A DNA stretch of 64,000 nt from Vibrio sinaloensis (GTDB taxonomy: Bacteria > Pseudomonadota > Gammaproteobacteria > Enterobacterales > Vibrionaceae), in contig NZ_JWLV01000049.1 in the NCBI RefSeq assembly GCF_000808535.1, positions 62,001 to 126,000 of the forward strand, in the 5' to 3' direction. Shown piece after piece: positions 34,859 to 44,362 of this stretch; the stretch's first letter is position 1, and every line of letters begins with the position of its first letter. The notes below the pieces were generated by a model that was not told the origin of the DNA, made no database searches, and worked only from the letters and a program-made list of their open reading frames with translations. Made by a program: the position numbers and the translations under genes.

Positions 34859-35308
34859 CTAGCTGTGTTCGATCTCGATCGTTTGTAGCTGATAGCCCGC
34901 TTGACGGTAGATTTTATATCTTTCTCGCGCCAGTTGCTTGGCTTTTTCTTCGCAAGGGACGAAGTCTACCACCTCAGCAAACTTGTTCGCAAAGGTTGTC
35001 TCATTTTCCGCCAAATTTATTACTATTTGCCGATTCCATGAGGGCTTGACAGCTTGGTAGCCTATTTCCACCTTGGTGCCATATTTTGGACCTTCGCCAA
35101 CCAAGTTGTGGGCAATAAAGTGATGGGGCTCGGCTTGCCAAAAAGTCTCAGCAATCTGTTCTGCGTGCGATTTGTCGTGGCAATTCAGATACACCTTGGC
35201 ACCTTGTGAGGCAAAATGTCTGGCAAGAAACAGCACATAGTCGCCAAAACCCACGGCATTCGATTGCGGGGAGTCTGGCTTGATAATGTAAAACGTTGCG
35301 TTTGCCAT
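34859..35308 (-). CDS. holC: DNA polymerase III subunit chi
   Basis: The 149-residue chi subunit links the clamp loader to SSB during replication. The N-terminal ATFYIIKPD, the helix region DYVLFLARHFASQGAKVYLNC with HDKSHAEQIAETFWQ, and WNRQIVINLAEN match HolC, a Rossmann-like fold without nucleotide binding. It sits between pepA and valS on the same strand with a 117-base gap to valS. A terminator separates it from pepA, so its promoter must be within the 30 or so bases before the start or inside that terminator region. Confidence 0.94.
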   Translation of the reverse strand: MANATFYIIKPDSPQSNAVGFGDYVLFLARHFASQGAKVYLNCHDKSHAEQIAETFWQAEPHHFIAHNLVGEGPKYGTKVEIGYQAVKPSWNRQIVINLAENETTFANKFAEVVDFVPCEEKAKQLARERYKIYRQAGYQLQTIEIEHS

Positions 35309-35335
35309 TTTATTTAGCTCACTATTGCTTCAGAT

Positions 35336-35361
35336 ACAAAAAAGGGCCTTGCGGCCCTTTT
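35336..35361 (-). terminator. Terminator of pepA
   Basis: On the minus strand AAAGGGCC and GGCCCTTT pair around a four-base loop and are followed by TTTTG, 15 bases after the pepA stop. Confidence 0.9.
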
Positions 35362-35375
35362 GACGAAGTTGAGGT

Positions 35376-36884
35376 TTATTCCTCTGTGTCTTGGCCACTG
35401 CGGTTAAGCAGGAATTGGACAAGCATTGAGACAGGGCGGCCCGTAGAGCCTTTTGCTGCGCCTGACTTCCAGGCTGTACCTGCGATGTCGACGTGTGCCC
35501 AGTGGTATTTCTTGGCAAATTTAGACAGGAAACAACCCGCTGTGATCGTGCCTGCAGGACGACCACCGATGTTTGCCATATCGGCAAATGGGCTCTTCAA
35601 CTGCTCGTGGTACTCGTCAGCCATAGGGAGACGCCATGCGCGGTCACTAGATTGCTCAGATGCGTTGATCAACTCGTGTGACAGCGGGTTATGGTTAGAG
35701 ATAACCGCACTGATATGGTGGCCTAGAGCCATGATACATGCGCCAGTTAGAGTCGCTACGTCAACCACACACTCTGGCTCGTAACGTTCAACGTAAGTTA
35801 ATGCATCACACAGTACTAGACGGCCTTCAGCGTCAGTATTAAGTACTTCAACCGTTTGACCAGACATTGTCGTCAAAATGTCGCCTGGACGGTAGGCATT
35901 GCTGCCTGGCATGTTCTCACATCCTGCTAGAACGGCAACCACGTTGATTGGTAGGTTCAATTTCGCAAGTGCTTTCATTGTGCCAAATACCGATGCAGCA
36001 CCACACATGTCGTACTTCATCTCGTCCATGCCTTCGCCTGGCTTAAGTGAAATACCGCCTGAATCGAAGGTTAGACCTTTACCCACAAGAACGATTGGTT
36101 TTGCTTCTGGATCTGGGTTGCCCTTGTACTCCATGATAGACATCATAGATTCGTTCTTAGAACCACGGCCAACGGCTAGGTATGACGTCATACCCAGTTT
36201 TTCCATCTCTTGCTCGCCAATGATCTTAGTCGTTACTGTCTCATAGTCATCCGCTAGGCGACGTGCTTGAGAAGCAAGGTAAGCTGGGTTGGCGATGTTT
36301 GGTGGCATGTTGCCTAGGTCTTTCGATGCTTTCACACCAGACGCGATAGCAAGACCATGTGCGATTGCTTTTTCGCCAAGGTTTAGCTCACGACGTGTTG
36401 GTACGTTGAATACCAGCTTACGAAGTGGACGGCGAGTTTCTGGTTTAACGCTCTTAAATTGGTCGAACGTGTAAAGACCATCTTTTGTTGCTTCAACCGC
36501 TTGGCGTACTTTCCAATAAGTGTCACGACCTTTAACGTGCAGTTCTGTTAGGAAACATACTGCTTCCATTGAACCTGTTTCGTTGAGCGTATTGATGGTT
36601 TTTTGAATGATTTCTTTGTATTGGCGCTCGCCAAGCTCACGCTCTTTACCACAACCGACAAGCAAAACGCGTTCAGACAGTACTCCTGGTACTTGATGAA
36701 GCAGTAGCATCTGCCCTGGTTTACCTTCCAGATCGCCACGGCGAAGTAGAGAACTGATATAGCCATCGCTGATTTTGTCGAGCTGTTCAGCGACCGGAGA
36801 AAGACGGCGTGGTTCAAACACACCTACAACGATACATGCGCTGCGCTGTTTCTCAGGGCTGCCACTCTTTACACTGAACTCCAT
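35376..36884 (-). CDS. pepA: Leucyl aminopeptidase PepA
   Basis: A 502-residue, two-metal M17 aminopeptidase that in E. coli also binds DNA in cer recombination and carAB control. The catalytic domain shows GKGLTFDSGGISLKPGEGMD, the family signature NTDAEGRLVLCDALTY (metal-binding Asp/Glu) and VDVATLTGACIMALG; the N-terminal alpha/beta domain covers about residues 1-170. The last residues HVDIAGTAWKSGAAKG are typical. It is divergent from lptF, and the 191-base gap holds both promoters. The order pepA/lptFG matches E. coli. Confidence 0.98.
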   Translation of the reverse strand: MEFSVKSGSPEKQRSACIVVGVFEPRRLSPVAEQLDKISDGYISSLLRRGDLEGKPGQMLLLHQVPGVLSERVLLVGCGKERELGERQYKEIIQKTINTLNETGSMEAVCFLTELHVKGRDTYWKVRQAVEATKDGLYTFDQFKSVKPETRRPLRKLVFNVPTRRELNLGEKAIAHGLAIASGVKASKDLGNMPPNIANPAYLASQARRLADDYETVTTKIIGEQEMEKLGMTSYLAVGRGSKNESMMSIMEYKGNPDPEAKPIVLVGKGLTFDSGGISLKPGEGMDEMKYDMCGAASVFGTMKALAKLNLPINVVAVLAGCENMPGSNAYRPGDILTTMSGQTVEVLNTDAEGRLVLCDALTYVERYEPECVVDVATLTGACIMALGHHISAVISNHNPLSHELINASEQSSDRAWRLPMADEYHEQLKSPFADMANIGGRPAGTITAGCFLSKFAKKYHWAHVDIAGTAWKSGAAKGSTGRPVSMLVQFLLNRSGQDTEE

Positions 36885-37075
36885 GCGTACTCCTACATCC
36901 TGAAGACAAATAGAACTAAATGTTAGATAATGCCGTCTTACTTGTTGATTCCTTACTCGGAACTATCCTTAAATAAGCGCGTTAACAGTTAGCCAAAAAA
37001 TTTAAAAATAAAAGGTTCAACGGGAAATTATAGTGATTCAATTAAAAAAACAAGTTTTGTATAGGTAATTTCAGC

Positions 37076-38176
37076 GTGATTATTGTTAGATATTTGATCC
37101 GCGAGACACTCAAAAGCCAATTAGCGATATTTTTTGTGCTTTTACTCGTCTTTATAAGTCAGACTTTTATCAAAGTTTTAGGCGATGCGACGGACGGTGA
37201 TATCCCTGCTCGACTGATCTTAGCTATCGTTGGATTAAATATTCCCCAAATGGGGCTTCTGATGCTGCCGATGAGCTTATACATCGGTATCTTGCTCACT
37301 TTTGGCCGTTTATACAGCGAAAGTGAAATTACCGTCATGAATGCGACAGGCATGGGCAGTAAGTTTTTGATCCGTGCGGCGATGTCACTTGCGTTTATCA
37401 CCACGGCACTGGCTGCATTCAACACGCTTTATTTAGCACCATGGAGTCAAGAAAAAGAGGCTCAGTTGATAGAGCAAGTTGCGGCTGAAAACAGTGTCGA
37501 CTTGCTAAAAGCGGGTCAGTTTCAGCGTACACCGGATGGCTCTTCGGTCGTCTTCATTGATGAAATCCGAGACAACAAGCTCAACAACGTGTTTGTGGCT
37601 CAAGTGCGCCCGCGCGATGCGATTTTACCGAGTGTGATGTTCTCTAACTCGGGTGAAGTGCGTGAGCACGATGATGGTCGCCAAATGATTGTGATGCATG
37701 ATGGTACGCGATACGAAGGCATTCCTACTCGCTTGGATTACATGGTGACAGAGTTTGAGCAGTACAGCGGTTTGATTGGTCAACGTGAAGTCCAAGCTAA
37801 GCGCCGTAGCTGGGGTGCGGTACCAACACTAGACTTGATTGAGAGTACCGATTTGTCTGCAAAAGCCGAGCTTCAATGGCGTATATCGCTCTTTGTTTGT
37901 ATCCCACTGTTGACCATGCTTGTGGTGCCTCTTTCTGCAGTTAACCCGCGCCAAGGTCGTTTTGCCAAAATGGGGCCAGCGATTCTGGCTTATTTTGTTT
38001 ACTTTATCTCAATGTCGACGACGAAATCAGCAATCGAGGATGGCAATATTCCAGCAGTGATTGGTATGTGGCCAATCAACTTTGCTCTGTTAGTGGCGGC
38101 GATCGGCGTCAACTTTATCGACAGCGTTCCTGTGCGACGCATGAAAGACAAATTTAGACAACGTAAGGTGTCGTAA
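37076..38176 (+). CDS. lptF: LPS export system permease LptF
   Basis: The 366-residue inner-membrane permease of the LptB2FGC transporter extracts lipopolysaccharide from the inner membrane. It has three N-terminal helices (first in IIVRYLIRETLKSQLAIFFV), a periplasmic beta-jellyroll domain (about residues 130-265) and three C-terminal helices. The start is GTG at 37076, giving the usual MIIVRYLIRET N-terminus; no ATG gives the conserved start. Only three bases separate it from lptG, so the two are co-translated. Confidence 0.96.
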   Translation: MIIVRYLIRETLKSQLAIFFVLLLVFISQTFIKVLGDATDGDIPARLILAIVGLNIPQMGLLMLPMSLYIGILLTFGRLYSESEITVMNATGMGSKFLIRAAMSLAFITTALAAFNTLYLAPWSQEKEAQLIEQVAAENSVDLLKAGQFQRTPDGSSVVFIDEIRDNKLNNVFVAQVRPRDAILPSVMFSNSGEVREHDDGRQMIVMHDGTRYEGIPTRLDYMVTEFEQYSGLIGQREVQAKRRSWGAVPTLDLIESTDLSAKAELQWRISLFVCIPLLTMLVVPLSAVNPRQGRFAKMGPAILAYFVYFISMSTTKSAIEDGNIPAVIGMWPINFALLVAAIGVNFIDSVPVRRMKDKFRQRKVS

Positions 38177-38179
38177 CTC

Positions 38180-39250
38180 GTGTTTAAAATTCTAGACCTC
38201 TATATCGGCCGAACCATTATCGCGACGACCTCTATGGTGTTAGCGACTCTTATCGGCTTATCGAGCATCATCCGTTTTGTAGAGCAATTACGCAGTGTAG
38301 GTAAAGGAAGTTACGATTTACTCAACGCATTCTATTTCGTCCTGTTGGGAATTCCACGCGATATTGAACTGTTCTTTGCCATGTCTGCTTTACTGGGTGC
38401 ATTAATCGGCTTAGGTATTTTGGCATCAAGTTCTGAGCTCGTGGTCATGCAGGCTTCTGGCTACTCCAAACTCGATATTGGTTTATCGGTACTGAAAACC
38501 GCAATTCCATTAATGCTGATTATCATGCTTCTAGGGGAGTGGGGGGCGCCTCAAGCGCAAAAAATGGCGCGCGAGCTGCGTTCATTCTCGATTTCTGGCG
38601 GCCAGATAGTGTCAGTGAGAGCAGGGGTCTGGGCGCGAGATGTGGATGACTTTATCTTCATCGGCAAGGTGGAAGACGACACGCTCTATGGTGTGAAGGT
38701 GTGGCGATTCGATGATGAGAAGAAACTCTATCAAGTGATGTTTGCCCCTGAAGCGGACTACTTAGGTGATAACCAGTGGCTCATGAAAAATGCGGAAATT
38801 ACCGACATGGCCGACAAGGTAGAGCTGGCTAAGTCTAAGGTGAAGGAATACGCGTGGAAAACGACGTTAGTTCCTGACAAGTTGGCTGTGGTAAAAGTAG
38901 AGCCTGAAGAGTTGGCGATGAGTGGTTTGTATGACTACGTCACTTACCTTAAAGCCTCAGAGCAAGACGCCTCTCGCTATGAACTGGCCCTTTGGCGTAA
39001 AGTCACTCAGCCGATATCCATTGCGGTTATGATGTTGCTCGCGCTGTCGTTTGTCTTCGGCCCGCTGCGAAGTGTAAGCATGGGGGCGAGGGTTTTATCC
39101 GGTGTGGTTGCTGGCTTTACTTTCTATATTTCGAGTGAGTTTTTTGGCCCACTGACTTTAGTTTATGGAATTCCTCCCGCAGTGGGGGCGGTAATGCCGA
39201 GTTTGGTATTTTTAACCTTGGCACTGATGCTGCTGCGAAGAAAATTGTAA
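38180..39250 (+). CDS. lptG: LPS export system permease LptG
   Basis: The 356-residue partner of LptF in the LPS transporter shares its topology: helices at about 10-35, 60-85 and 100-120, a periplasmic domain with GGQIVSVRAGVWARDVDDFI, then three C-terminal helices. The N-terminus FKILDLYIGRTIIATTSMV is typical of LptG. It also uses a GTG start, three bases after the lptF stop, so translation probably depends on ribosomes finishing lptF. It ends at a bidirectional terminator shared with mutS. Confidence 0.96.
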   Translation: MFKILDLYIGRTIIATTSMVLATLIGLSSIIRFVEQLRSVGKGSYDLLNAFYFVLLGIPRDIELFFAMSALLGALIGLGILASSSELVVMQASGYSKLDIGLSVLKTAIPLMLIIMLLGEWGAPQAQKMARELRSFSISGGQIVSVRAGVWARDVDDFIFIGKVEDDTLYGVKVWRFDDEKKLYQVMFAPEADYLGDNQWLMKNAEITDMADKVELAKSKVKEYAWKTTLVPDKLAVVKVEPEELAMSGLYDYVTYLKASEQDASRYELALWRKVTQPISIAVMMLLALSFVFGPLRSVSMGARVLSGVVAGFTFYISSEFFGPLTLVYGIPPAVGAVMPSLVFLTLALMLLRRKL

Positions 39251-39278
39251 AAAATGGCTGCCTTTTGGCAGCCATTTT
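39251..39278. terminator. Bidirectional terminator between lptG and mutS
   Basis: AAATGGCTGCC and GGCAGCCATTT form an eleven-bp stem with a TTTT loop, flanked by A and T tracts. Confidence 0.93.
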
Positions 39279-39288
39279 TCATTGAAGA

Positions 39289-41868
39289 CTAAAGCAGTTT
39301 TTTAAGTCTATATAGCTCTTCCAAAGCCTGACGTGGAGTGAGATCGTCAGGGTCAATATTGGAAAGCGCTTCTTCAACTTCACTTGGTTCTGGAATAAGA
39401 CTTAATTGATTAGCGATGTCCACACCGCTACTTGGCGTGGATGATGCTTCTATTTGACCGATTTGTTCGAGTTGGGTCAGCTTAGCGCGTGCATTTTTGA
39501 TTACGCTCTTTGGTACACCAGCAAGTCCCGCGACAGCAAGACCGTATGATTTGCTCGCCGCGCCTTCTTGAACGGCGTGCATAAAGGCAATGCTATCGCC
39601 ATGTTCAACCGCATCAAGGTGAACATTGGCTAAGGTCGGTATTTGGTTTGGCAACTCAGTGAGCTCAAAGTAGTGGGTCGCAAACAATGTCATTGAACCG
39701 AGCTGTTTTGCCAACCATTCCGCGCTCGCCCAAGCCAAAGATAGGCCGTCGTAAGTACTGGTTCCACGCCCAATCTCATCCATTAGCACTAGGCTATTTT
39801 GAGTTGCGTTGTGCAAGATGTTAGCGGTTTCCGTCATCTCAACCATAAAGGTAGAACGGCCTGATGCCAGGTCATCTGAAGCACCAATACGAGTAAAGAT
39901 ACGATCCACCGAACCAATGGTTGCTGACTCTGCAGGGACGTAAGAACCAATGTGAGCCATCAGTGCGATCAATGCGGTTTGGCGCATGTAAGTCGATTTA
40001 CCGCCCATGTTTGGACCAGTAATGATTAACATCTTACGTTGGGCATTGAGCTCGATTGGATTGGCAATGAACGGCTCGTCCATCACTTGCTCAACAACTG
40101 GATGGCGGCCAGCTTGGATATGAATACCAGCCTCTTTGGTTAAGTTCGGGCGACAGTAATCTAAGCTGTCTGCACGTTCTGCTAGGTTTTGCAAAACGTC
40201 AATTTGAGAGACTGCAGAGGCGACATTTTGCATTTGCTCTAAATGTGGAAGAAGCAAATCAAACAGCTCTTCCCAAAGTTGTTTCTCTAGCGCTAGCGCT
40301 TTTGATTTTGAGTTGAGGACTTTATCTTCATGCTCTTTTAACTCAGGGATGATGTAGCGCTCTGCGTTCTTAAGCGTCTGGCGACGTACGTAGTGTGGCG
40401 GCACTAAGTGGCTTTGTCCTCTGCTGACCTGAATAAAGAAACCGTGGACATTATTGTAGCCCACCTTGAGTGAATCAATGCCGTGACGCTCACGCTCGTC
40501 TTGCTCCATTTGCTCAAGATATTCGGTCGCACCATCTGCCAATTTACGCCATTCATCAAGTTCAGCGTTGTACCCTTCTGCGATCACACCGCCATCACGA
40601 ATAACTACAGGCGGATTCTCCTTGATAGCACACTCTAGCAGCTCGCACACCTCATCCATTGGCGCCGCGTATTGCGCTAACTTAGAGAGGTAAGGATGGC
40701 TAAGTGAGCTCATTAACTCAGATAGCTCAGGTAGCTGCTGCATCGCATAGCGTAGACGAGCCATATCACGTGGGCGAGCACTACGCAGCGCCAAACGAGC
40801 CAGAATACGTTCGATATCGCCAATCTGCTTAAGTACTGGGTGTAAGTCACCAAATAAGGCTTCATCTTTTAGCTCAGCAATAGCATCTAGACGGTGGTTT
40901 AGCGTATCAATGTCGCGCATCGGCTGATGCAACCAGCGTTTGAGCATACGGCTACCCATGGCGGTCGCTGTATGATCCAAAACTTCAGCAAGGGTGTTGT
41001 CTGTACCACCTGCAAGGTTTTGGGTGATCTCTAAATTTCTGCGTGTTGCCGCGTCAAGAATCACCGAATGATCTTGGCGATCGAAGGTCAAAGAGCGAAT
41101 GTGCGGCAGTGCTGTTCGTTGGGTATCTTTCACATATTGAATCAGACAGCCTGCTGCGCATAATCCGAGCTTGGCGTGTTCGACTCCAAACCCAACTAAA
41201 TCACGTGTGCCAAATTGTTGGTTTAACTGCTGTTTTGCCGTATCTAGCTCAAACTCCCATACTGGGCGGCGGCGGTTGCCATTGCGAGAAGACATCAAAT
41301 GTACGGGTTCGAAATCTTCTGGGAACAGCAGCTCGCGTGGCGCGGTACGTTGCAACTCGGCTGCCATTGCTTCTTCTGTTTCCGGTTCCATTAATTGGAA
41401 TCGGCCTGAAGTCACGTCGAGAGTCGCGTAGCCGAATTTACCATCGTGGTGATAGATAGCGGCGATAAGGTTATCGATACGCTCGGAAAGCAGGGCTTCA
41501 TCAGTAACGGTGCCAGGGGTGACAATACGCACCACTGCACGCTCTACTGGACCCTTACTCGTCGCAGGATCGCCAATTTGTTCACAAATCGCAACGGACT
41601 CGCCAAGCTGCACCAATTTGGCTAAATAGCCCTCTACGGCATGGAAGGGGACGCCCGCCATTGGAATCGGCTCGCCGGCAGATGCGCCGCGTTTAGTAAG
41701 AGAAATATCGAGTAGTTGTGACGCGCGTTTGGCATCATCATAGAAAAGTTCGTAAAAATCGCCCATTCGATAGAACAGCAAGATGTCAGGGTTCTCGGCT
41801 TTTAACTTGAGATACTGCTGCATCATTGGGGTATGTTTTTGCTTATCTTTTTCAGGTAACGCTTTCAC
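39289..41868 (-). CDS. mutS: DNA mismatch repair protein MutS
   Basis: This 859-residue protein recognises mismatches and starts repair with MutL. The mismatch-binding domain holds the Phe-x-Glu motif in YRMGDFYELFYDDA (about residues 34-47). The ATPase domain has Walker A TGPNMGGKSTYMRQTAL near residue 620, LVLMDEIGRGTSTYDGLSLA (Walker B) and LFATHYFELTEL. The C-terminal end (DPDDLTPRQALEELYRLKKL) is the tetramerisation helix region. It is divergent from pncC, with recA beyond, the same neighbourhood as in other Vibrio genomes. Confidence 0.98.
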   Translation of the reverse strand: MKALPEKDKQKHTPMMQQYLKLKAENPDILLFYRMGDFYELFYDDAKRASQLLDISLTKRGASAGEPIPMAGVPFHAVEGYLAKLVQLGESVAICEQIGDPATSKGPVERAVVRIVTPGTVTDEALLSERIDNLIAAIYHHDGKFGYATLDVTSGRFQLMEPETEEAMAAELQRTAPRELLFPEDFEPVHLMSSRNGNRRRPVWEFELDTAKQQLNQQFGTRDLVGFGVEHAKLGLCAAGCLIQYVKDTQRTALPHIRSLTFDRQDHSVILDAATRRNLEITQNLAGGTDNTLAEVLDHTATAMGSRMLKRWLHQPMRDIDTLNHRLDAIAELKDEALFGDLHPVLKQIGDIERILARLALRSARPRDMARLRYAMQQLPELSELMSSLSHPYLSKLAQYAAPMDEVCELLECAIKENPPVVIRDGGVIAEGYNAELDEWRKLADGATEYLEQMEQDERERHGIDSLKVGYNNVHGFFIQVSRGQSHLVPPHYVRRQTLKNAERYIIPELKEHEDKVLNSKSKALALEKQLWEELFDLLLPHLEQMQNVASAVSQIDVLQNLAERADSLDYCRPNLTKEAGIHIQAGRHPVVEQVMDEPFIANPIELNAQRKMLIITGPNMGGKSTYMRQTALIALMAHIGSYVPAESATIGSVDRIFTRIGASDDLASGRSTFMVEMTETANILHNATQNSLVLMDEIGRGTSTYDGLSLAWASAEWLAKQLGSMTLFATHYFELTELPNQIPTLANVHLDAVEHGDSIAFMHAVQEGAASKSYGLAVAGLAGVPKSVIKNARAKLTQLEQIGQIEASSTPSSGVDIANQLSLIPEPSEVEEALSNIDPDDLTPRQALEELYRLKKLL

Positions 41869-41952
41869 GGGTAACTTCTTTCGTTTATGTCTATTGCGGC
41901 TTAGGATACGTGAATCGACATTGGGCGAAAAGATGCAAGAGGGTATTTAGAT

Positions 41953-42447
41953 ATGGAATCACAACAAAACCTGTCAGCGCGATTGGGTGAAGCACTATTA
42001 CATCACCAACAGGTGCTCGCAACCGCAGAATCTTGCACAGGTGGCGGGGTGTCCGCTGCGATTACCGATATAGCAGGCAGCTCCGCATGGTTTGATCGTG
42101 CGTTCATCACTTACAGCAATGAAGCTAAGATGGAAATGCTAGGTGTAAATGAAGAAACGCTTGACGCTCACGGGGCGGTGAGTGAAGCAACCGTGGTTGA
42201 AATGGCGCAAGGTGCAATTCGACATTCGCGTGCCACGATCTCGGTTTCTATAAGTGGTATCGCAGGTCCTGGTGGTGGCTCGGATGAGAAACCTGTTGGA
42301 ACGGTGTGTTTTGCTTGGGCAGACGATAAAGGTTGGCTAAAAGTGGCCACTTATTGCTTTGAGGGGGATAGACGATCAGTACGTCGACAAGCTGTTATCA
42401 AAGCGCAACAAGTACTGTATGAGAAGCTGAGTGTCGCAGAGCAATGA
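41953..42447 (+). CDS. pncC: Nicotinamide-nucleotide amidohydrolase PncC (CinA C-terminal domain)
   Basis: A 164-residue stand-alone CinA C-terminal domain enzyme that deamidates NMN to nicotinic acid mononucleotide in the pyridine nucleotide salvage cycle. It has the family motif ATAESCTGGGVSAAITDIAGSS with the catalytic Ser/Cys region (about residues 25-46), AFITYSNEAKMEMLGV, and SISGIAGPGGGSDEKPVGTV. It sits directly upstream of recA, as ygaD (pncC) does in E. coli, but recA has its own SOS promoter. Confidence 0.95.
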   Translation: MESQQNLSARLGEALLHHQQVLATAESCTGGGVSAAITDIAGSSAWFDRAFITYSNEAKMEMLGVNEETLDAHGAVSEATVVEMAQGAIRHSRATISVSISGIAGPGGGSDEKPVGTVCFAWADDKGWLKVATYCFEGDRRSVRRQAVIKAQQVLYEKLSVAEQ

Positions 42448-42519
42448 ATAAGTAATGAATTAAAAGTTTCGATAAATTAGATAGATATCATCAAAATTCA
42501 AAAAAAATCCACACAGGTG

Positions 42520-42547
42520 TGGACACTGTATGAATCAACAGTATAAT
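42520..42547 (+). promoter_or_regulatory. recA promoter with LexA (SOS) box
   Basis: TGGACA (42520-42525) and TATAAT (42542-42547) are separated by exactly 16 bases. Those 16 bases are the SOS box CTGTATGAATCAACAG, which keeps the conserved CTGT...ACAG ends. LexA bound here would block polymerase directly. A small inverted repeat CCAC/GTGG lies just upstream at 42509-42522. Confidence 0.93.
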
Positions 42548-42635
42548 GACTTTCATTGATGGTTCAGTGCTTGGCGCTGGATAAAAGAATTTGATTGATA
42601 TTCATCAGCACAAGATGAGTCTTTTGGAGAAAGTG

Positions 42636-43682
42636 ATGGACGAGAACAAACAGAAAGCGCTCGCCGCTGCGCTAGGTCAGATTGAAAAGCAATTCGGTAA
42701 AGGTTCAATCATGCGCCTGGGTGATAACCGCGCAATGGATGTAGAAACAATCTCTACGGGTTCACTTTCTCTTGATATCGCACTGGGTGCTGGTGGCCTT
42801 CCGATGGGTCGTATCGTAGAAATCTACGGTCCTGAATCATCGGGTAAAACAACGCTAACTCTTGAGTGTATCGCTGCGGCGCAAAAACAAGGTAAAACCT
42901 GTGCATTTATCGATGCAGAGCACGCACTTGATCCTGTTTACGCGAAGAAGCTTGGTGTTGATATTGATGCACTTCTTGTTTCTCAGCCAGACACTGGTGA
43001 GCAAGCGCTTGAAATCTGTGATGCGTTGGCTCGTTCAGGTGCTATCGACGTAATGGTTGTTGACTCGGTTGCAGCTCTAACGCCTAAAGCGGAAATCGAA
43101 GGCGAAATGGGCGACAGCCACATGGGTCTTCAAGCGCGTATGCTTTCTCAAGCAATGCGTAAGCTAACCGGTAACCTAAAGCAGTCTAACTGTATGTGTA
43201 TCTTCATCAACCAAATCCGTATGAAGATTGGTGTGATGTTCGGTAACCCAGAAACCACAACGGGTGGTAATGCACTTAAGTTTTACGCATCGGTTCGCCT
43301 AGATATTCGCCGTACGGGTTCTATCAAAGAAGGCGATGAGGTTGTGGGTAACGAGACTCGCATCAAAGTTGTTAAGAACAAGATTGCAGCACCATTTAAG
43401 CAAGCTGAAACGCAAATCATGTATGGCCAAGGTTTCAACCGTGAAGGTGAACTGATTGACTTAGGCGTTAAGCATAAGCTAATCGAAAAAGCGGGCGCAT
43501 GGTACAGCTACAATGGCGATAAGATTGGTCAAGGTAAAGCAAACGCAGGCAAGTTCCTACGAGAAAACGTAGAGGCAGCACAAGCTATCGACGCTAAGCT
43601 GCGTGAAATGCTTCTGTCGCCAGCAGAAATTCAGCCTGATGACGCAGAACTAGGTCAAATGCCAGAGCAAGAAGAGCTATAA
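42636..43682 (+). CDS. recA: Recombinase RecA
   Basis: The 348-residue recombinase and SOS co-protease starts DENKQKALAAALGQIEKQFG. It has Walker A GPESSGKTTLTLE (about residues 67-79), Walker B VMVVDSVAAL, loop L1 GEMGDSHMGLQARMLSQAMR and loop L2 with FGNPETTTGG, and ends with an acidic tail. The ATG at 42636 is chosen because all RecA proteins start a few residues before this helix; the upstream in-frame ATG at 42591 would add 15 unrelated residues. GGAGAAAG precedes the start. A terminator separates it from recX. Confidence 0.98.
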   Translation: MDENKQKALAAALGQIEKQFGKGSIMRLGDNRAMDVETISTGSLSLDIALGAGGLPMGRIVEIYGPESSGKTTLTLECIAAAQKQGKTCAFIDAEHALDPVYAKKLGVDIDALLVSQPDTGEQALEICDALARSGAIDVMVVDSVAALTPKAEIEGEMGDSHMGLQARMLSQAMRKLTGNLKQSNCMCIFINQIRMKIGVMFGNPETTTGGNALKFYASVRLDIRRTGSIKEGDEVVGNETRIKVVKNKIAAPFKQAETQIMYGQGFNREGELIDLGVKHKLIEKAGAWYSYNGDKIGQGKANAGKFLRENVEAAQAIDAKLREMLLSPAEIQPDDAELGQMPEQEEL

Positions 43683-43699
43683 CATAGCCTTATGAATTT

Positions 43700-43727
43700 A
43701 AAGCCCTGCTTATGCGGGGCTTTGTTG
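43700..43727 (+). terminator. recA terminator / recA-recX attenuating hairpin
   Basis: AAAGCCCTGC and GCGGGGCTTT pair around a TTAT-type loop and are followed by GTTGT. The weak T tract suggests partial read-through into recX, as known for E. coli recA-recX. Confidence 0.82.
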
Positions 43728-43755
43728 TATTTAGAATATGAGAATTTAATCCGAC

Positions 43756-44220
43756 ATGTTCCAACGAAAACCACCAACACTGTCGAGCAAAGAAGCCGCT
43801 ATTCAACTGCTCAGTCGTCGTGATCATGGTGAGTATGAAATGTATCAGAAACTTAGCTTGAAAGGTTATGAAGAGGATGCGATTCAAGAAGCGATTAATT
43901 TTTGTTTAGATCATAATTACTTAGATGATCTTCGTTATGCCAAAAGCCAAGTGAGGCAGCATGTTTATAAAGGCCATGGAGAGCGCCGAATTCGCCAAGA
44001 ACTCAATCAAAAGCGAGTGGCTGAGTCAGTCATAGAAAAAGCGATGGAAGAAGAGCCGCAAGATTGGTTCGAATTGGCAAAAAGTGCTGCCGAGAAGAAA
44101 TTCAAAGGAATGAAAGCGAAAGACCAAAAAGAGTACGCCAAACAGGTGCGTTTTCTTCAATATCGAGGTTATAGCTTTGAACAAATCAGTTATGCGCTCA
44201 ACTCAGAAACTGAGGATTAA
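43756..44220 (+). CDS. recX: RecA regulator RecX
   Basis: This 154-residue basic, helical protein caps RecA filaments and limits RecA activity. Its three-helix repeats are visible as AAIQLLSRRDHGEYEMYQKL, AINFCLDHNYLDDLRYAKSQ and the later VRFLQYRGYSFEQISYAL. The G-x-G-E-R-R-I-R-Q-E-L segment (about residues 73-85) is the RecX hallmark. It lies 73 bases after recA and is presumably expressed by read-through of the recA terminator, keeping it well below RecA in amount. Confidence 0.95.
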   Translation: MFQRKPPTLSSKEAAIQLLSRRDHGEYEMYQKLSLKGYEEDAIQEAINFCLDHNYLDDLRYAKSQVRQHVYKGHGERRIRQELNQKRVAESVIEKAMEEEPQDWFELAKSAAEKKFKGMKAKDQKEYAKQVRFLQYRGYSFEQISYALNSETED

Positions 44221-44362
44221 CAGCTAAATGAGTCGTTAATTTAATGATTTAGTTTCGTTTCCACAATCCAAATGCTCTTTTCTGCGAGAAAACTAGTCGT
44301 AGCGCTAACCATGATCTACAATAGCGCAAAATTCTAACTCGACTATTTTCAGGAAGAGCTGC